From NCBI RefSeq assembly GCF_000816305.1, contig NZ_CP007773.1, forward strand, positions 1,054,001-1,118,000: a DNA stretch of 64,000 nucleotides. Reading direction: 5' to 3'. This stretch comes from Campylobacter subantarcticus LMG 24377 (GTDB lineage Bacteria; Campylobacterota; Campylobacteria; Campylobacterales; Campylobacteraceae). Positions 36,107 through 46,269 of the stretch are shown here, piece after piece (positions within the stretch are counted from its first letter, which is position 1; every line of letters begins with the position of its first letter). The notes beneath the pieces are model-generated. The model was not told the origin of the DNA, searched no databases, and saw nothing but the letters and a program-made list of their open reading frames with translations. A program made the translations under genes and the position numbers.

Positions 36107-36457
36107 ATGGAAGATTTAAACTTTTTGCAAAAACGTTGGGAAGAAGCTTATGAAGCTATGCCTAAACTTTATGAAATACCAAATGGAGCAATAATAAATT
36201 TTACCCTTAGTGAAGATACAGACACTATTTTATTTAAAGAACCTTGGGAAAATTTCAAACTAGATAATGAAGATGAGGAAGCAGAATGGAGACTAAGTTT
36301 TTTCAGCATTAGTGAAGATAGGCCTTTAGGATATTTAGGGTATAAAGAAGCTTTAGAAAAATTACAAGAATTTTCTTTAATACAATCAGAAGAAAGGGTT
36401 TTGATTAGAGCCATGAGTTTAGAAGAGCTTAAAAAATTAGGATTACACGAGCTATGA
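36107..36457 (+). CDS. Unrecognised 116-aa acidic protein
   Basis: 116 aa, soluble, with Trp/Glu-rich stretches (LQKRWEEAYEAMPKLYEIPNG, EAEWRLSFFSISED). CAAGGA lies upstream of the ATG. The stop overlaps the next start (ATGA). It is the first gene after the effector array and heads the probable operon leading to vgrG. I do not recognise a family; a small immunity or accessory protein is possible. Confidence 0.5.
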   Translation: MEDLNFLQKRWEEAYEAMPKLYEIPNGAIINFTLSEDTDTILFKEPWENFKLDNEDEEAEWRLSFFSISEDRPLGYLGYKEALEKLQEFSLIQSEERVLIRAMSLEELKKLGLHEL

Positions 36458-37089
36458 TACCCCCTCAACCCATATTTTTAAATAAACTTATACAGTTTTT
36501 ATCTAGTGAAAATTTAAATCTAAATAATTTTAAAAAAGATATAGAAAACATAATCCCTAAAAAAGACTTACAATTTTTACTAGATTTAAACACAAAAATC
36601 ATGGGTATTGCGAAAATAATTATTCAAGATCAAAAAGAAATTAATATACTACTACCACAACCTAATAAAGAACATAAATTACAATATACACCTACAAAAT
36701 TAGAAATCAAAAAAGATTTTGAAATTGAACTTGATAGCTTGGAAAATTGCAATAACAAGCAATTATTAGATATCATTAAACAAGAATATCCAAACAACAC
36801 AGTCAAAGAGTTAACCATTAACCTATCAAAGGAAAAAATAAAAATACTTTTCATTATCAGCGAGGTGCCAAAATTTTTAAAATCCACATATAAAGAATGC
36901 GATTTTAAAGATTATGGCTTAATGAGTTATATCGAATTTGATAAAATTTTTAATCTCAAAGTCGATGATTTTAGATATTTTACACTTATTACACCCTTTG
37001 GAGCAAAAAAAATACAATTGTATTGGATAAATGAGTATGAAAATTTTCAAGAAACACTCAATTATATTTCAATCCCAACACCCCAATAA
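36454..37089 (+). CDS. Unrecognised 211-aa protein upstream of vgrG
   Basis: 211 aa, no signal peptide or membrane segment, with no family recognised. It overlaps the 116-aa gene by 4 nt and ends 30 nt before vgrG. Position and coupling suggest co-expression with the spike protein; a VgrG-loading or chaperone role is only a guess. Confidence 0.5.
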   Translation: MIPPQPIFLNKLIQFLSSENLNLNNFKKDIENIIPKKDLQFLLDLNTKIMGIAKIIIQDQKEINILLPQPNKEHKLQYTPTKLEIKKDFEIELDSLENCNNKQLLDIIKQEYPNNTVKELTINLSKEKIKILFIISEVPKFLKSTYKECDFKDYGLMSYIEFDKIFNLKVDDFRYFTLITPFGAKKIQLYWINEYENFQETLNYISIPTPQ

Positions 37090-37119
37090 ACTCCTATACC
37101 AAAAAACAAAGGTTTTTTA

Positions 37120-39453
37120 ATGAGTACAAACAACTCTTATCTTAACTTAAAAATTAACAAACTTGATTTTAAAATCACAAAAGCCATTATAAAAGAAAGC
37201 TTAGATCAGATCTTCTTATGTGAATGTGAAGGTTTTTATGAAAATATCCATGATGATATTTTTAGTAGTAATAATGAATTTGATCCTAGTATGCTTATTG
37301 ATAAAGAAGCTTCGCTTATAATTAAAAATCCTTATGAAAACAAAAAATTAGATTTTTCAACTAATATTGATATGATTTATAAGGGAGTAATATCTTATGT
37401 TGAATACTTAGGCATTAATCAAAACAGTGCAAATAATATCGCAAAAGAAAATTTTAAACAATTAAACCATAAACATTTTTTTAAGTTTAACTTGCATTCT
37501 CCTTTAATAAGACTTGATTTTAATAAAGCAAATCGTATTTATACACATACAAATATAATAGAAGCAATCAAGCAAACTCTAGCTTATTATAACACCAAGC
37601 TAAATAAAAACATTGATTTTTCTAATATTCATCATACATATGAGACTAAAGAATTGATTTCTCAATACAATGAAAGTGATTTAGAATTTATCACAAGATT
37701 AGCACACCATCATGGCATTTATTTTTATGAAGATAAAGATAATATCTATTTTTATGATTTTTACACTCATAAGGGTAAAATTAAAAATATAACATTTAAC
37801 CCTAACATCAACAACCATCTTAATGAAGCTTGTATTTATGCACTCAATAAAGAAAAACAAATACAGACCAATGCTTTTACTCACTCTAGTAATAACTCCA
37901 AACAACCTTTAAGTTTATATTCCTTAAGCACTAAAGAACAAAACGCTAATACACACTATAATGAGCATTATTATGAAAGCGAGTATTCTTTTACGCAAGA
38001 TATCAATTTAAAACAATCCCCTGCCCTAAAAGAAAAAAGAAATACTATGCTTAATAATATACTAAAAGCAAAAAGCAATATTTATCATCTTAGTTTAAAT
38101 GAAAGTATTAAAATTAATATTCAAAAAGAAAATACTCAAGAATATACCATCATAGCCAAAGAACAAATTTTAATTGATGATGCTATTTTAGCCAATACTA
38201 TCAACACCAATGATAATTTAAATATCAAGGACTTAAATCTAAGTAAATCTTATACAAACAACCTAACCCTACTTCCATCTTTTTTAACCTTTACACCTAG
38301 TTTTAAATCCAAACCAAAACCTCCAATTAATACCATAGGTATAGTAATAGGAGAAGATTCTAATATAGAAAATCAAAGAAACACCATATATACAGATGAA
38401 TATGGAAGAGTAAAAGTAAGGATTAATCTTTATGCTAATCAAGAAGAATTAGATAATAAAGCAAACATGTATCATCATAGTCCATTCTTAAGAGTAGCTA
38501 GTAATGTAGCAAGCAATCATTCAGGTTTTTATCATACACCAAGAATAGGAGATGAAGTTATTATTTCATTTTTAGATGATGATATAGACAAACCTTTTAT
38601 CAGTGGGAGTTTGTATAATGGGGTGAACGATCCTCTTGTTGCACTACCACATCATGATCATAAAACCTCCATTAGCTCTAAAACTATAGGAGTGTATGAA
38701 CAAGGATACAACGAACTAACTTTGTCTAATATAAAAAATAAAGAGCAAATCTACTTAAAAGCAGAAAGAGACTACGATGAATTAGTTCAACATAACTTTA
38801 CCCAAAAAATTTTAAATGACAAAGATTCTACAGTAGATGGCATTTATAACGAAAGAATTAAAAAAGTCCATACACAAACCATAGATTTAGCTAAAAGTGT
38901 CAATGTTGGTACTGAATATCTGATAAATGTAGGTTTATCTAAAGATACTATAGTGGGTCTATCTAATACTTTAAATATAGGAGTGGATAACAAACTAAGG
39001 GTAGCTAAAAATTCGAGTGAATACATAGGAGAAAACAAAGACACTGAAATAGGCGCAAATAAAAACACCACTATACATAAAGACGAAACTAAAAATGTCA
39101 AAGGTAATAAAAAAGAGATTATTGAAGGTCATTACAATATAAGCACGAGTAACAAAATGCAAGTCTTGAGTGAAAAAGAAATGGATTATAAAAGTAAAGA
39201 TAATATACTTTTTACAAGCAATGAATCCATAGGATTTGAAAGCAATAAAAATACGAGTATGGTAGCTGATAATATAACTACTTATGCAAAAACAACTCAT
39301 TATTTAAAGGCCGATAGTGAAGCAACTATACAAGTAGGAGAAACATTTATCAACGCCAAACCCAATTGCGTCATCATTAAAGCAGGTGGGGTGGAAGTAG
39401 TGATAGATTCTAAGGGTCTTATTGTTAAAGGCGGGGAAATTAAAGCAGAGTAA
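37120..39453 (+). CDS. vgrG: VgrG (TssI), T6SS spike protein
   Basis: 777 aa. The N-terminal half is the gp27-like domain (YNESDLEFITRLAHHHGIYFYEDKDN, about residues 185-210). The gp5-like OB fold follows: IYTDEYGRVKVRINL, SPFLRVASNVASNHSGFYHTPRIGDEVIISFLDDDIDKPFISGSLYNG (about 425-510). A long needle of short beta repeats (GLSKDTIVGLSNTLNIGVDNKLRVAKNSSEYIGENKDTEIG and so on) runs to KGGEIKAE. It trimerises to form the spike tip on the Hcp tube and carries PAAR-like effectors. It is the only intact vgrG in the window. The upstream AAAGG sits about 9 nt from the ATG. Its 3' end is the source type of the scars in the left array. Confidence 0.95.
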   Translation: MSTNNSYLNLKINKLDFKITKAIIKESLDQIFLCECEGFYENIHDDIFSSNNEFDPSMLIDKEASLIIKNPYENKKLDFSTNIDMIYKGVISYVEYLGINQNSANNIAKENFKQLNHKHFFKFNLHSPLIRLDFNKANRIYTHTNIIEAIKQTLAYYNTKLNKNIDFSNIHHTYETKELISQYNESDLEFITRLAHHHGIYFYEDKDNIYFYDFYTHKGKIKNITFNPNINNHLNEACIYALNKEKQIQTNAFTHSSNNSKQPLSLYSLSTKEQNANTHYNEHYYESEYSFTQDINLKQSPALKEKRNTMLNNILKAKSNIYHLSLNESIKINIQKENTQEYTIIAKEQILIDDAILANTINTNDNLNIKDLNLSKSYTNNLTLLPSFLTFTPSFKSKPKPPINTIGIVIGEDSNIENQRNTIYTDEYGRVKVRINLYANQEELDNKANMYHHSPFLRVASNVASNHSGFYHTPRIGDEVIISFLDDDIDKPFISGSLYNGVNDPLVALPHHDHKTSISSKTIGVYEQGYNELTLSNIKNKEQIYLKAERDYDELVQHNFTQKILNDKDSTVDGIYNERIKKVHTQTIDLAKSVNVGTEYLINVGLSKDTIVGLSNTLNIGVDNKLRVAKNSSEYIGENKDTEIGANKNTTIHKDETKNVKGNKKEIIEGHYNISTSNKMQVLSEKEMDYKSKDNILFTSNESIGFESNKNTSMVADNITTYAKTTHYLKADSEATIQVGETFINAKPNCVIIKAGGVEVVIDSKGLIVKGGEIKAE

Positions 39454-39603
39454 TAATATAGTTAAATTTTATTTGAAAATAAATACTATATTTTAAAGAT
39501 TTTAGAATGCCAAATATTAGCAATACAATAAATAACATAAAAATTATCATTATTATTTTTATAGAAAATTTTATAAGCTATTTTAAAACATTAAGGAATA
39601 TAA

Positions 39604-40437
39604 ATGAAAAAACCTTTTTATAAACTTAAAAGATTTTATATACTTTGCATTATATTGATCGTAATACTTGCTGTGCTTGCAAAATTACTTTATTCTCCTT
39701 TATATACGATTTATTGGGGAATGTATCATTTTCCTAAAAAAGAACAAGAATTTAGAATTTTTGAAAAAATGACTTTAAATCCAAGTCCTAAAGATATGAT
39801 TAAAATTGTAGATGATTATCAGCCTAAACTAGAAGACTTTAAAGATTTAAATGCAAAAATGCAAAAGGCTATTTTTGATTTTAAGGTGGCTAAATTTTTT
39901 GGATTTGAGGATAGGTATTACCAAGCTTCTCTTCAAAATTATGCTAGAGTATTTCTTTCAGTGATAAGAAAAGAGCAAACCTATTTTAATTATCTTAATT
40001 TCATAAGCAATTTAAACTCAAATGAAAAACAAAAATACCTAAACTTAAGAGCCTCTACTAAAGATTTAGAAAAACAAATTTTTGAAGAAAAACTTAAATT
40101 TATAAAGCACTATGAAGAATTTTATGATTATTTAGATAGTATAGGCTATTTGGATAAGGGTTCTTGGTATAAAGGTTTGGCAAATATGATTAAAATTTTG
40201 TTATATGGTTTTTTTCTAAATTTAAATTCTGAAATATGTTTTTTTATAGATAGAAACCTAATGTTTGAAAAAATGAAAATAAGTTATAAAGTATTTAATA
40301 ATTTAGATTTAAATATTTCAACAAAACTTCCCGATGGATTAACAGAGGAAAATTGGAAATATCTACATAAAGAATTTTCAATTCAACAAAGACAATGGAT
40401 AAATACAACCCAAAAGGCCTTAGATGAATGCAAATGA
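39604..40437 (+). CDS. 277-aa membrane-anchored protein, probable immunity protein
   Basis: 277 aa. A basic start (MKKPFYKLKRF) is followed by one hydrophobic segment (residues 12-30, YILCIILIVILAVLAKLL), then a helical domain, probably periplasmic; a second weakly hydrophobic stretch is near residue 200 (MIKILLYGFFLNL). TAAGGAAT precedes the ATG. Its end overlaps the next gene by 14 nt. A membrane-anchored antidote is what a periplasm- or membrane-acting toxin would need. The N-terminal 165 residues are shared with 42980 while the C-terminal third differs. Confidence 0.6.
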   Translation: MKKPFYKLKRFYILCIILIVILAVLAKLLYSPLYTIYWGMYHFPKKEQEFRIFEKMTLNPSPKDMIKIVDDYQPKLEDFKDLNAKMQKAIFDFKVAKFFGFEDRYYQASLQNYARVFLSVIRKEQTYFNYLNFISNLNSNEKQKYLNLRASTKDLEKQIFEEKLKFIKHYEEFYDYLDSIGYLDKGSWYKGLANMIKILLYGFFLNLNSEICFFIDRNLMFEKMKISYKVFNNLDLNISTKLPDGLTEENWKYLHKEFSIQQRQWINTTQKALDECK

Positions 40438-42046
40438 AAATAATACTAGTGTTAATAATGAAAACAATACTACTATTAACATTAAAGAAAGTATAAAAGA
40501 AGCCTTAAGAGAAGGACAAGAAATTGTAGAGAATAGTAGAGAAGTCAATGGATTGTTTAATAATAGTGTAAATATATCCGACAAAACAATATCTTTCTCC
40601 CCCAACTCTCCCACTAAAGAAACCCTACAACCTTATATTCAAAAAGTTCAAGTTATTACAGAGAAAGTGGACAACAAACTAAAAATTACTGAATATACCT
40701 TAGAGTATATTAACAATGGTGATATAACTAAAGTTTTAGTAAAACTAGGAGAAGAAGTTATACAAGATTTTGTTTTAAAAAAAGGCTTAGATATTTCTAA
40801 AGAAATAGCACTTATCTTGTCTAGAGGAAAAATTATTTTTGGTATAATTATTTTTGCTGGAGGAAGTGTTATATCTTACTATTTTTCTGAAAACATTAAA
40901 GAATTAACAAAAAAACTGCTAATAAACACTCAAGATTTGCTTAATAAAATCGAAGATAAAATTAAACCTCCTGTTGTATGCCCTAATAATTCTATAACAC
41001 CTAATGGTCAATGCATTGATCATCCAAATGATTTTTTTCAAAAACTAATCAATCCTTTTTCCCTCTTCACTCCACGCCCCTACCCTAACTATTCAAAACA
41101 ATACAAACTTGCCCTAGCAAAGAAAAAAGAACTTATAACTAAAACAAGTATAGCTTCTACAACTTACAATTTTATAGACGAAGAATATTTAAAAAACATA
41201 CAAGATTTAAAAGAACAAGAAAAAATCATTGAACAAGAAGAACAAAAATATCAATTGGATTTAAAACTTTATAAAGAAGACAATAAAATAAAAAATGAAA
41301 TTTTTAATTCTTTATTTAAGTCTTTAAATGAAAAGCTAAGCTTTCAATTAAAACAAGAAAAAAATACTTTTTTAAATTCCAATCAAAGCTTAAGTATTAT
41401 TGCTAATAAACAATACCTACTAAAGACTTTAAACTTGCAAGATATCAACAACATCAACATCGATTCAAAACCCTATCTATTAAAAGCTTTATATTTTTGT
41501 GAAGATTATGTTTTATATGATAAAGATAAGCAAGCTTTATTTGATGAAAACACAATAAAAGAATTAGAATTTAACTCTAGCTTTTATACTATCTTTATCT
41601 CTCATAAAAACAAACTAAATGATACTTATTTAAATGCAAGAAAAGAACTTTATAAAAGTATTGATGAATTTAAAAGACTTGGTTTTAAAGATTTAGAACA
41701 TGCTTATCAAACTTATATGAGTTCTTTTACTATCAATGAAGAATTAAATAGCAAAGATAAAACAATCAATAAAAACGAAAATAAAGAAATAAATAAAAAC
41801 TTAAATCAAAAAAGTAATATAAAAGAAAGTATAAATTTCAAAGAACTTTCTTTAAATTCAAATCAAGAAAACAATACAAAAGAAAGTATAGATACTATAA
41901 TAAAAAACACAAATTTTAACAATGAAACTTCTTTAAAAATAAAACAAAGCAATATCATTATAGATGATATAAAAGAAGATTTTAAGATTGTATCTAATAA
42001 TGCTACAATAAATAATACTAACTTTAAAGGTAAAAAAATTGCTTAA
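40424..42046 (+). CDS. 540-aa truncated effector-like protein with central membrane segment (copy a)
   Basis: 540 aa. It has an N-terminal Asn-rich leader, a helical region, then a hydrophobic segment (IIFGIIIFAGGSVISYYF, about residues 142-160) and the block shared with the 1386-aa protein from SLFTPRPYP (about 215) to EINKNLNQ (about 465). The shared block is highly charged and likely coiled (IQDLKEQEKIIEQEEQKYQ). It then ends in a low-complexity Asn/Lys tail stopping at FKGKKIA. The 1386-aa homologue continues from KEDFKIVS for a further 890 residues, so this is an N-terminal fragment without the catalytic part. It may still insert into membranes, or be an inactive recombination stub. Confidence 0.6.
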   Translation: MNANENNTSVNNENNTTINIKESIKEALREGQEIVENSREVNGLFNNSVNISDKTISFSPNSPTKETLQPYIQKVQVITEKVDNKLKITEYTLEYINNGDITKVLVKLGEEVIQDFVLKKGLDISKEIALILSRGKIIFGIIIFAGGSVISYYFSENIKELTKKLLINTQDLLNKIEDKIKPPVVCPNNSITPNGQCIDHPNDFFQKLINPFSLFTPRPYPNYSKQYKLALAKKKELITKTSIASTTYNFIDEEYLKNIQDLKEQEKIIEQEEQKYQLDLKLYKEDNKIKNEIFNSLFKSLNEKLSFQLKQEKNTFLNSNQSLSIIANKQYLLKTLNLQDINNINIDSKPYLLKALYFCEDYVLYDKDKQALFDENTIKELEFNSSFYTIFISHKNKLNDTYLNARKELYKSIDEFKRLGFKDLEHAYQTYMSSFTINEELNSKDKTINKNENKEINKNLNQKSNIKESINFKELSLNSNQENNTKESIDTIIKNTNFNNETSLKIKQSNIIIDDIKEDFKIVSNNATINNTNFKGKKIA

Positions 42047-42896
42047 AATATCAAAAAGAATTTTTATTATATTAGCTTTTATCCTAGCTATTGGTATTTA
42101 TGAATTGATCCAAGAAGCTTTACAATTTAAAGAAGCTAATGAAAATAAAGCAAGAGAAAATCTTAGTGCTTTAATCAAATGGAGTGAAAACGAAGGCAAG
42201 GAAGAATTAGAATATGCTAAGAATTTAAGCAAAGAAAACTATAATCAAGAAAAAGTTACACAAATGATTATTAAAAATCTTAAGATGATACAAGCTAGTA
42301 TTGAAGATATAAGAATTTTAACCTCTTACTATCCCACAGATGAAGATGTTGAGCTTATGAGACAAGCTGGGCATGTTACAACAAATTCAAATACTGATAT
42401 TATACTTTATCTTTTATACAATGAAAGAAATATCACAAATCATAAAACTTATTTTTTATTTGATAAGGAAAGATTTAAAGTTTTTGAAGATTTTTTATTT
42501 TTTCTAAATACTCGTTTAGAAGAGGATTTTTTGCAAAAAAATATTCATAAGTTTGATAGCTTTGATGTAGTTAGAATCGGAACGTATGTTAGCGACCTAA
42601 TTGGCTATAATAGTGGATTTACTAGTATGTATTTGAGTGAATTTTTACAAGATTATATTTGTGATTTAAATACCCCTAAAACTATAACAATTTTAAATGG
42701 TATGAGTCAAATTAACATTGCTACTGACAAAGTTTTATTGTTTTTAAATAAAGAATTAAAAATACACACTGATAGTCATTTAAAAATGCAATTAGAAAAG
42801 GCAATCTATAATTTTAAGAAACTCAAACTCGGTCAAAAACAAACTAATAAACTTAAATCCATACAATCTAAACTAAAAGAATGCACAAATGAATGA
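42039..42896 (+). CDS. 285-aa membrane-anchored protein, probable immunity protein (copy a)
   Basis: 285 aa from a TTG start, with AAAGG 8 nt upstream inside the end of the 540-aa gene. One N-terminal membrane anchor (RIFIILAFILAIGIYELI, residues 7-24) is followed by a helical soluble domain. It is identical to the copy at 45412. Its last codons overlap a leftover start of another effector gene (42889), so it was once the antidote gene of a toxin since lost. Confidence 0.6.
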   Translation: MLKISKRIFIILAFILAIGIYELIQEALQFKEANENKARENLSALIKWSENEGKEELEYAKNLSKENYNQEKVTQMIIKNLKMIQASIEDIRILTSYYPTDEDVELMRQAGHVTTNSNTDIILYLLYNERNITNHKTYFLFDKERFKVFEDFLFFLNTRLEEDFLQKNIHKFDSFDVVRIGTYVSDLIGYNSGFTSMYLSEFLQDYICDLNTPKTITILNGMSQINIATDKVLLFLNKELKIHTDSHLKMQLEKAIYNFKKLKLGQKQTNKLKSIQSKLKECTNE

Positions 42897-42999
42897 GATA
42901 GAACTTAACACTCAAAATAAAACCTTAAACGAAACAGAAAAAGACACAAAAACTATTTTTAAAACATCAAGGAATATAAATGAAAAAACCTTTTTATAA
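42889..42999 (+). pseudogene. 5' relic of a lost effector gene (copy a)
   Basis: A 36-codon frame starting MNEIELNTQNKTLNETEKD overlaps the end of the 285-aa gene by 8 nt, just as MNANE overlaps the 277-aa gene. It resembles the Asn-rich leader of the 540-aa proteins and then runs out of frame into the next gene. The copy at 46262-46372 is the same. Confidence 0.6.
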
Positions 43000-43810
43000 A
43001 CTTAAAAGATTTTATATACTTTGCATTATATTGATCATAATACTTGCTGTACTTGCAAAATTACTTCACTCTCCTTTATATACGATTTATTGGGGAATGT
43101 ATCATTTTCCTAAAAAAGAACAAGAATTTAGAAATTTTGAAAAAATGACTTTAAATCCAAGTCCTAAAGATATGATTAAAATTGTAGATGATTATCAACC
43201 CAAACTAGAAGACTTTAAAGATTTAAATGCAAAAATGCAAAAGGCTATTTTTGATTTTAAGGTGGCTAAATTCTTTGGATTTGAGGATAGGTACTTTGAA
43301 ATTTCTCTTAAAAGCTATATTGGTCTTTTCATTTTTCTACATGGCAAAGAACATACTTATTTTAATTATCTTAATTTCATAAGCGATTTAAACTCAAATG
43401 AAAAACAAAAATACCTAAACTTAAGAGCCTCTACTAAAGATTTAGAAAAACAAATTTTTAAAGAAAAACTTAATTTTATAAAACACTATGAAGAATTTTA
43501 TGATTATTTAGATAGTATAGGCTATTTGGATAAGGGAGCTTGGTATAAAACTATGGCAATCTATCCAAAAATAACAATTCGAGGTCTTCTTTTATTTCAT
43601 AACAATCAATTGTGTTCTTCTAAGGATACAAATTTCATATTTCAAAACATGAAAGAAAACTATAATATATTTAATAATTTAGATCCTGATGGCTCAAAAC
43701 TTTTCGACAAGACATTAAAAGAAAATTTTAGGAATTATCGTAAGGATATATTACCTTTTATAGAAGATACAATAAACAAAATCCAAAAGGCCTTAGATGA
43801 ATGCAAATGA
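42980..43810 (+). CDS. 276-aa membrane-anchored protein, probable immunity protein
   Basis: 276 aa. Residues 1-100 and 130-190 nearly match the gene at 39604, with the same membrane anchor. The middle (FEISLKSYIGLFIFLHGKEHTYF) and the last 90 residues (TMAIYPKITIRGLLLFHNNQLC...) are different. Overlap with the following gene is 14 nt. The variation in step with the start of the next protein suggests allele-specific pairing. Confidence 0.6.
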   Translation: MKKPFYKLKRFYILCIILIIILAVLAKLLHSPLYTIYWGMYHFPKKEQEFRNFEKMTLNPSPKDMIKIVDDYQPKLEDFKDLNAKMQKAIFDFKVAKFFGFEDRYFEISLKSYIGLFIFLHGKEHTYFNYLNFISDLNSNEKQKYLNLRASTKDLEKQIFKEKLNFIKHYEEFYDYLDSIGYLDKGAWYKTMAIYPKITIRGLLLFHNNQLCSSKDTNFIFQNMKENYNIFNNLDPDGSKLFDKTLKENFRNYRKDILPFIEDTINKIQKALDECK

Positions 43811-45419
43811 AATTAATACTAGTGTTCATAATGAAAACAATACCACTATTAATATTGAAGAAAATATAAAAGAAGCTCTAAGAGAAGGACAAGAGGTTAT
43901 AGAAAGTGGTAGAGAAGGAATAGGAAAAGCAAGTAATACTTTCGATTTTTTTAGCAGTGGCTTCAACCTTTCCCCCAACTCTCCCACTAAAGAAACCCTA
44001 CAACCTTATATTCAAAAAGTTCAAGTTATTACAGAGAAAGTGGATAACAAACTAAAAATTACTGAATATACCTTAGAGTATATTAACAATGGTGACATAA
44101 CTAAAGTTTTAGTAAAACTAGGAGAAGAAGTTATACAAGATTTTGTTTTAAAAAAAGGCTTAGATATTTCTAAAGAAATAGCACTTATCTTGTCTAGAGG
44201 AAAAATTATTTTTGGTATAATTATTTTTGCTGGAGGAAGTGTTATATCTTACTATTTTTCTGAAAACATTAAAGAATTAACAAAAAAACTACTAATAAAT
44301 ACTCAAGATTTGCTTAATAAAATCGGAGATAAAATTAAACCTCCTGTTGTATGCCCTAGTAATTCTATAACACCTAATGGTCAATGTATTGATCATCCAA
44401 ATGATTTTTTTCAAAAACTAATCAATCCTTTCTCCCTCTTCACTCCACGCCCCTACCCTAGCTATTCAAAACAATACAAACTTGCCCTAGCAAAGAAAAA
44501 AGAACTTATAACTAAAACAAGTATAGCTTCTACAACTTACAATTTTATAGACGAAGAATATTTAAAAAACATACAAGATTTAAAAGAACAAGAAAAAATC
44601 ATTGAACAAGAAGAACAAAAATATCAATTGGATTTAAAACTTTATAAAGAAGACAATAAAATAAAAAATGAAATTTTTAATTCTTTATTTAAGTCTTTAA
44701 ATGAAAAGCTAAGCTTTCAATTAAAACAAGAAAAAAATACTTTTTTAAATTCCAATCAAAGCTTAAGTATTATTGCTAATAAACAATACCTACTAAAGAC
44801 TTTAAACTTGCAAGATATCAACAACATCAACATCGATTCAAAACCCTATCTATTAAAAGCTTTATATTTTTGTGAAGATTATGTTTTATATGATAAAGAT
44901 AAGCAAGCTTTATTTGATGAAAACACAATAAAAGAATTAGAATTTAACTCTAGCTTTTATACTATCTTTATCTCTCATAAAAACAAACTAAATGATACTT
45001 ATTTAAATGCAAGAAAAGAACTTTATAAAAGTATTGATGAATTTAAAAGACTTGGTTTTAAAGATTTAGAACATGCTTATCAAACTTATATGAGTTCTTT
45101 TACTATCAATGAAGAATTAAATAGCAAAGATAAAACAATCAATAAAAACGAAAATAAAGAAATAAATAAAAACTTAAATCAAAAAAGTAATATAAAAGAA
45201 AGTATAAATTTCAAAGAACTTTCTTTAAATTCAAATCAAGAAAACAATACAAAAGAAAGTATAGATACTATAATAAAAAACACAAATTTTAACAATGAAA
45301 CTTCTTTAAAAATAAAACAAAGCAATATCATTATAGATGATATAAAAGAAGATTTTAAGATTGTATCTAATAATGCTACAATAAATAATACTAACTTTAA
45401 AGGTAAAAAAATTGCTTAA
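43797..45419 (+). CDS. 540-aa truncated effector-like protein (copy b)
   Basis: 540 aa. It is nearly the same as the copy at 40424 except residues 1-60 (HNENNTTINIEENIKEALREGQEVIESGREGIGKASNTFDFFSSGFN). The membrane segment, the SLFTPRPYP block and the FKGKKIA end are kept. Both copies stop at the same point, so the truncation predates the tandem duplication. Confidence 0.6.
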   Translation: MNANEINTSVHNENNTTINIEENIKEALREGQEVIESGREGIGKASNTFDFFSSGFNLSPNSPTKETLQPYIQKVQVITEKVDNKLKITEYTLEYINNGDITKVLVKLGEEVIQDFVLKKGLDISKEIALILSRGKIIFGIIIFAGGSVISYYFSENIKELTKKLLINTQDLLNKIGDKIKPPVVCPSNSITPNGQCIDHPNDFFQKLINPFSLFTPRPYPSYSKQYKLALAKKKELITKTSIASTTYNFIDEEYLKNIQDLKEQEKIIEQEEQKYQLDLKLYKEDNKIKNEIFNSLFKSLNEKLSFQLKQEKNTFLNSNQSLSIIANKQYLLKTLNLQDINNINIDSKPYLLKALYFCEDYVLYDKDKQALFDENTIKELEFNSSFYTIFISHKNKLNDTYLNARKELYKSIDEFKRLGFKDLEHAYQTYMSSFTINEELNSKDKTINKNENKEINKNLNQKSNIKESINFKELSLNSNQENNTKESIDTIIKNTNFNNETSLKIKQSNIIIDDIKEDFKIVSNNATINNTNFKGKKIA

Positions 45420-46269
45420 AATATCAAAAAGAATTTTTATTATATTAGCTTTTATCCTAGCTATTGGTATTTATGAATTGATCCAAGAAGCTTTACAATT
45501 TAAAGAAGCTAATGAAAATAAAGCAAGAGAAAATCTTAGTGCTTTAATCAAATGGAGTGAAAACGAAGGCAAGGAAGAATTAGAATATGCTAAGAATTTA
45601 AGCAAAGAAAACTATAATCAAGAAAAAGTTACACAAATGATTATTAAAAATCTTAAGATGATACAAGCTAGTATTGAAGATATAAGAATTTTAACCTCTT
45701 ACTATCCCACAGATGAAGATGTTGAGCTTATGAGACAAGCTGGGCATGTTACAACAAATTCAAATACTGATATTATACTTTATCTTTTATACAATGAAAG
45801 AAATATCACAAATCATAAAACTTATTTTTTATTTGATAAGGAAAGATTTAAAGTTTTTGAAGATTTTTTATTTTTTCTAAATACTCGTTTAGAAGAGGAT
45901 TTTTTGCAAAAAAATATTCATAAGTTTGATAGCTTTGATGTAGTTAGAATCGGAACGTATGTTAGCGACCTAATTGGCTATAATAGTGGATTTACTAGTA
46001 TGTATTTGAGTGAATTTTTACAAGATTATATTTGTGATTTAAATACCCCTAAAACTATAACAATTTTAAATGGTATGAGTCAAATTAACATTGCTACTGA
46101 CAAAGTTTTATTGTTTTTAAATAAAGAATTAAAAATACACACTGATAGTCATTTAAAAATGCAATTAGAAAAGGCAATCTATAATTTTAAGAAACTCAAA
46201 CTCGGTCAAAAACAAACTAATAAACTTAAATCCATACAATCTAAACTAAAAGAATGCACAAATGAATGA
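45412..46269 (+). CDS. 285-aa membrane-anchored protein, probable immunity protein (copy b)
   Basis: Identical to the protein at 42039, also from TTG and coupled to the 540-aa gene by an 8-nt overlap. It overlaps the relic start at 46262. Confidence 0.6.
   Translation: MLKISKRIFIILAFILAIGIYELIQEALQFKEANENKARENLSALIKWSENEGKEELEYAKNLSKENYNQEKVTQMIIKNLKMIQASIEDIRILTSYYPTDEDVELMRQAGHVTTNSNTDIILYLLYNERNITNHKTYFLFDKERFKVFEDFLFFLNTRLEEDFLQKNIHKFDSFDVVRIGTYVSDLIGYNSGFTSMYLSEFLQDYICDLNTPKTITILNGMSQINIATDKVLLFLNKELKIHTDSHLKMQLEKAIYNFKKLKLGQKQTNKLKSIQSKLKECTNE

Larger units (their letters stand above)
39604..42979 (+). repeat. Second array, tandem unit a (3376 bp)
   Basis: Contains a 277-aa membrane protein gene, a 540-aa gene, a 285-aa gene and a 36-codon relic. 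It is repeated at 42980-46352; later gene starts lie at a constant offset of 3373, and the first gene differs by one codon. Confidence 0.9.
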
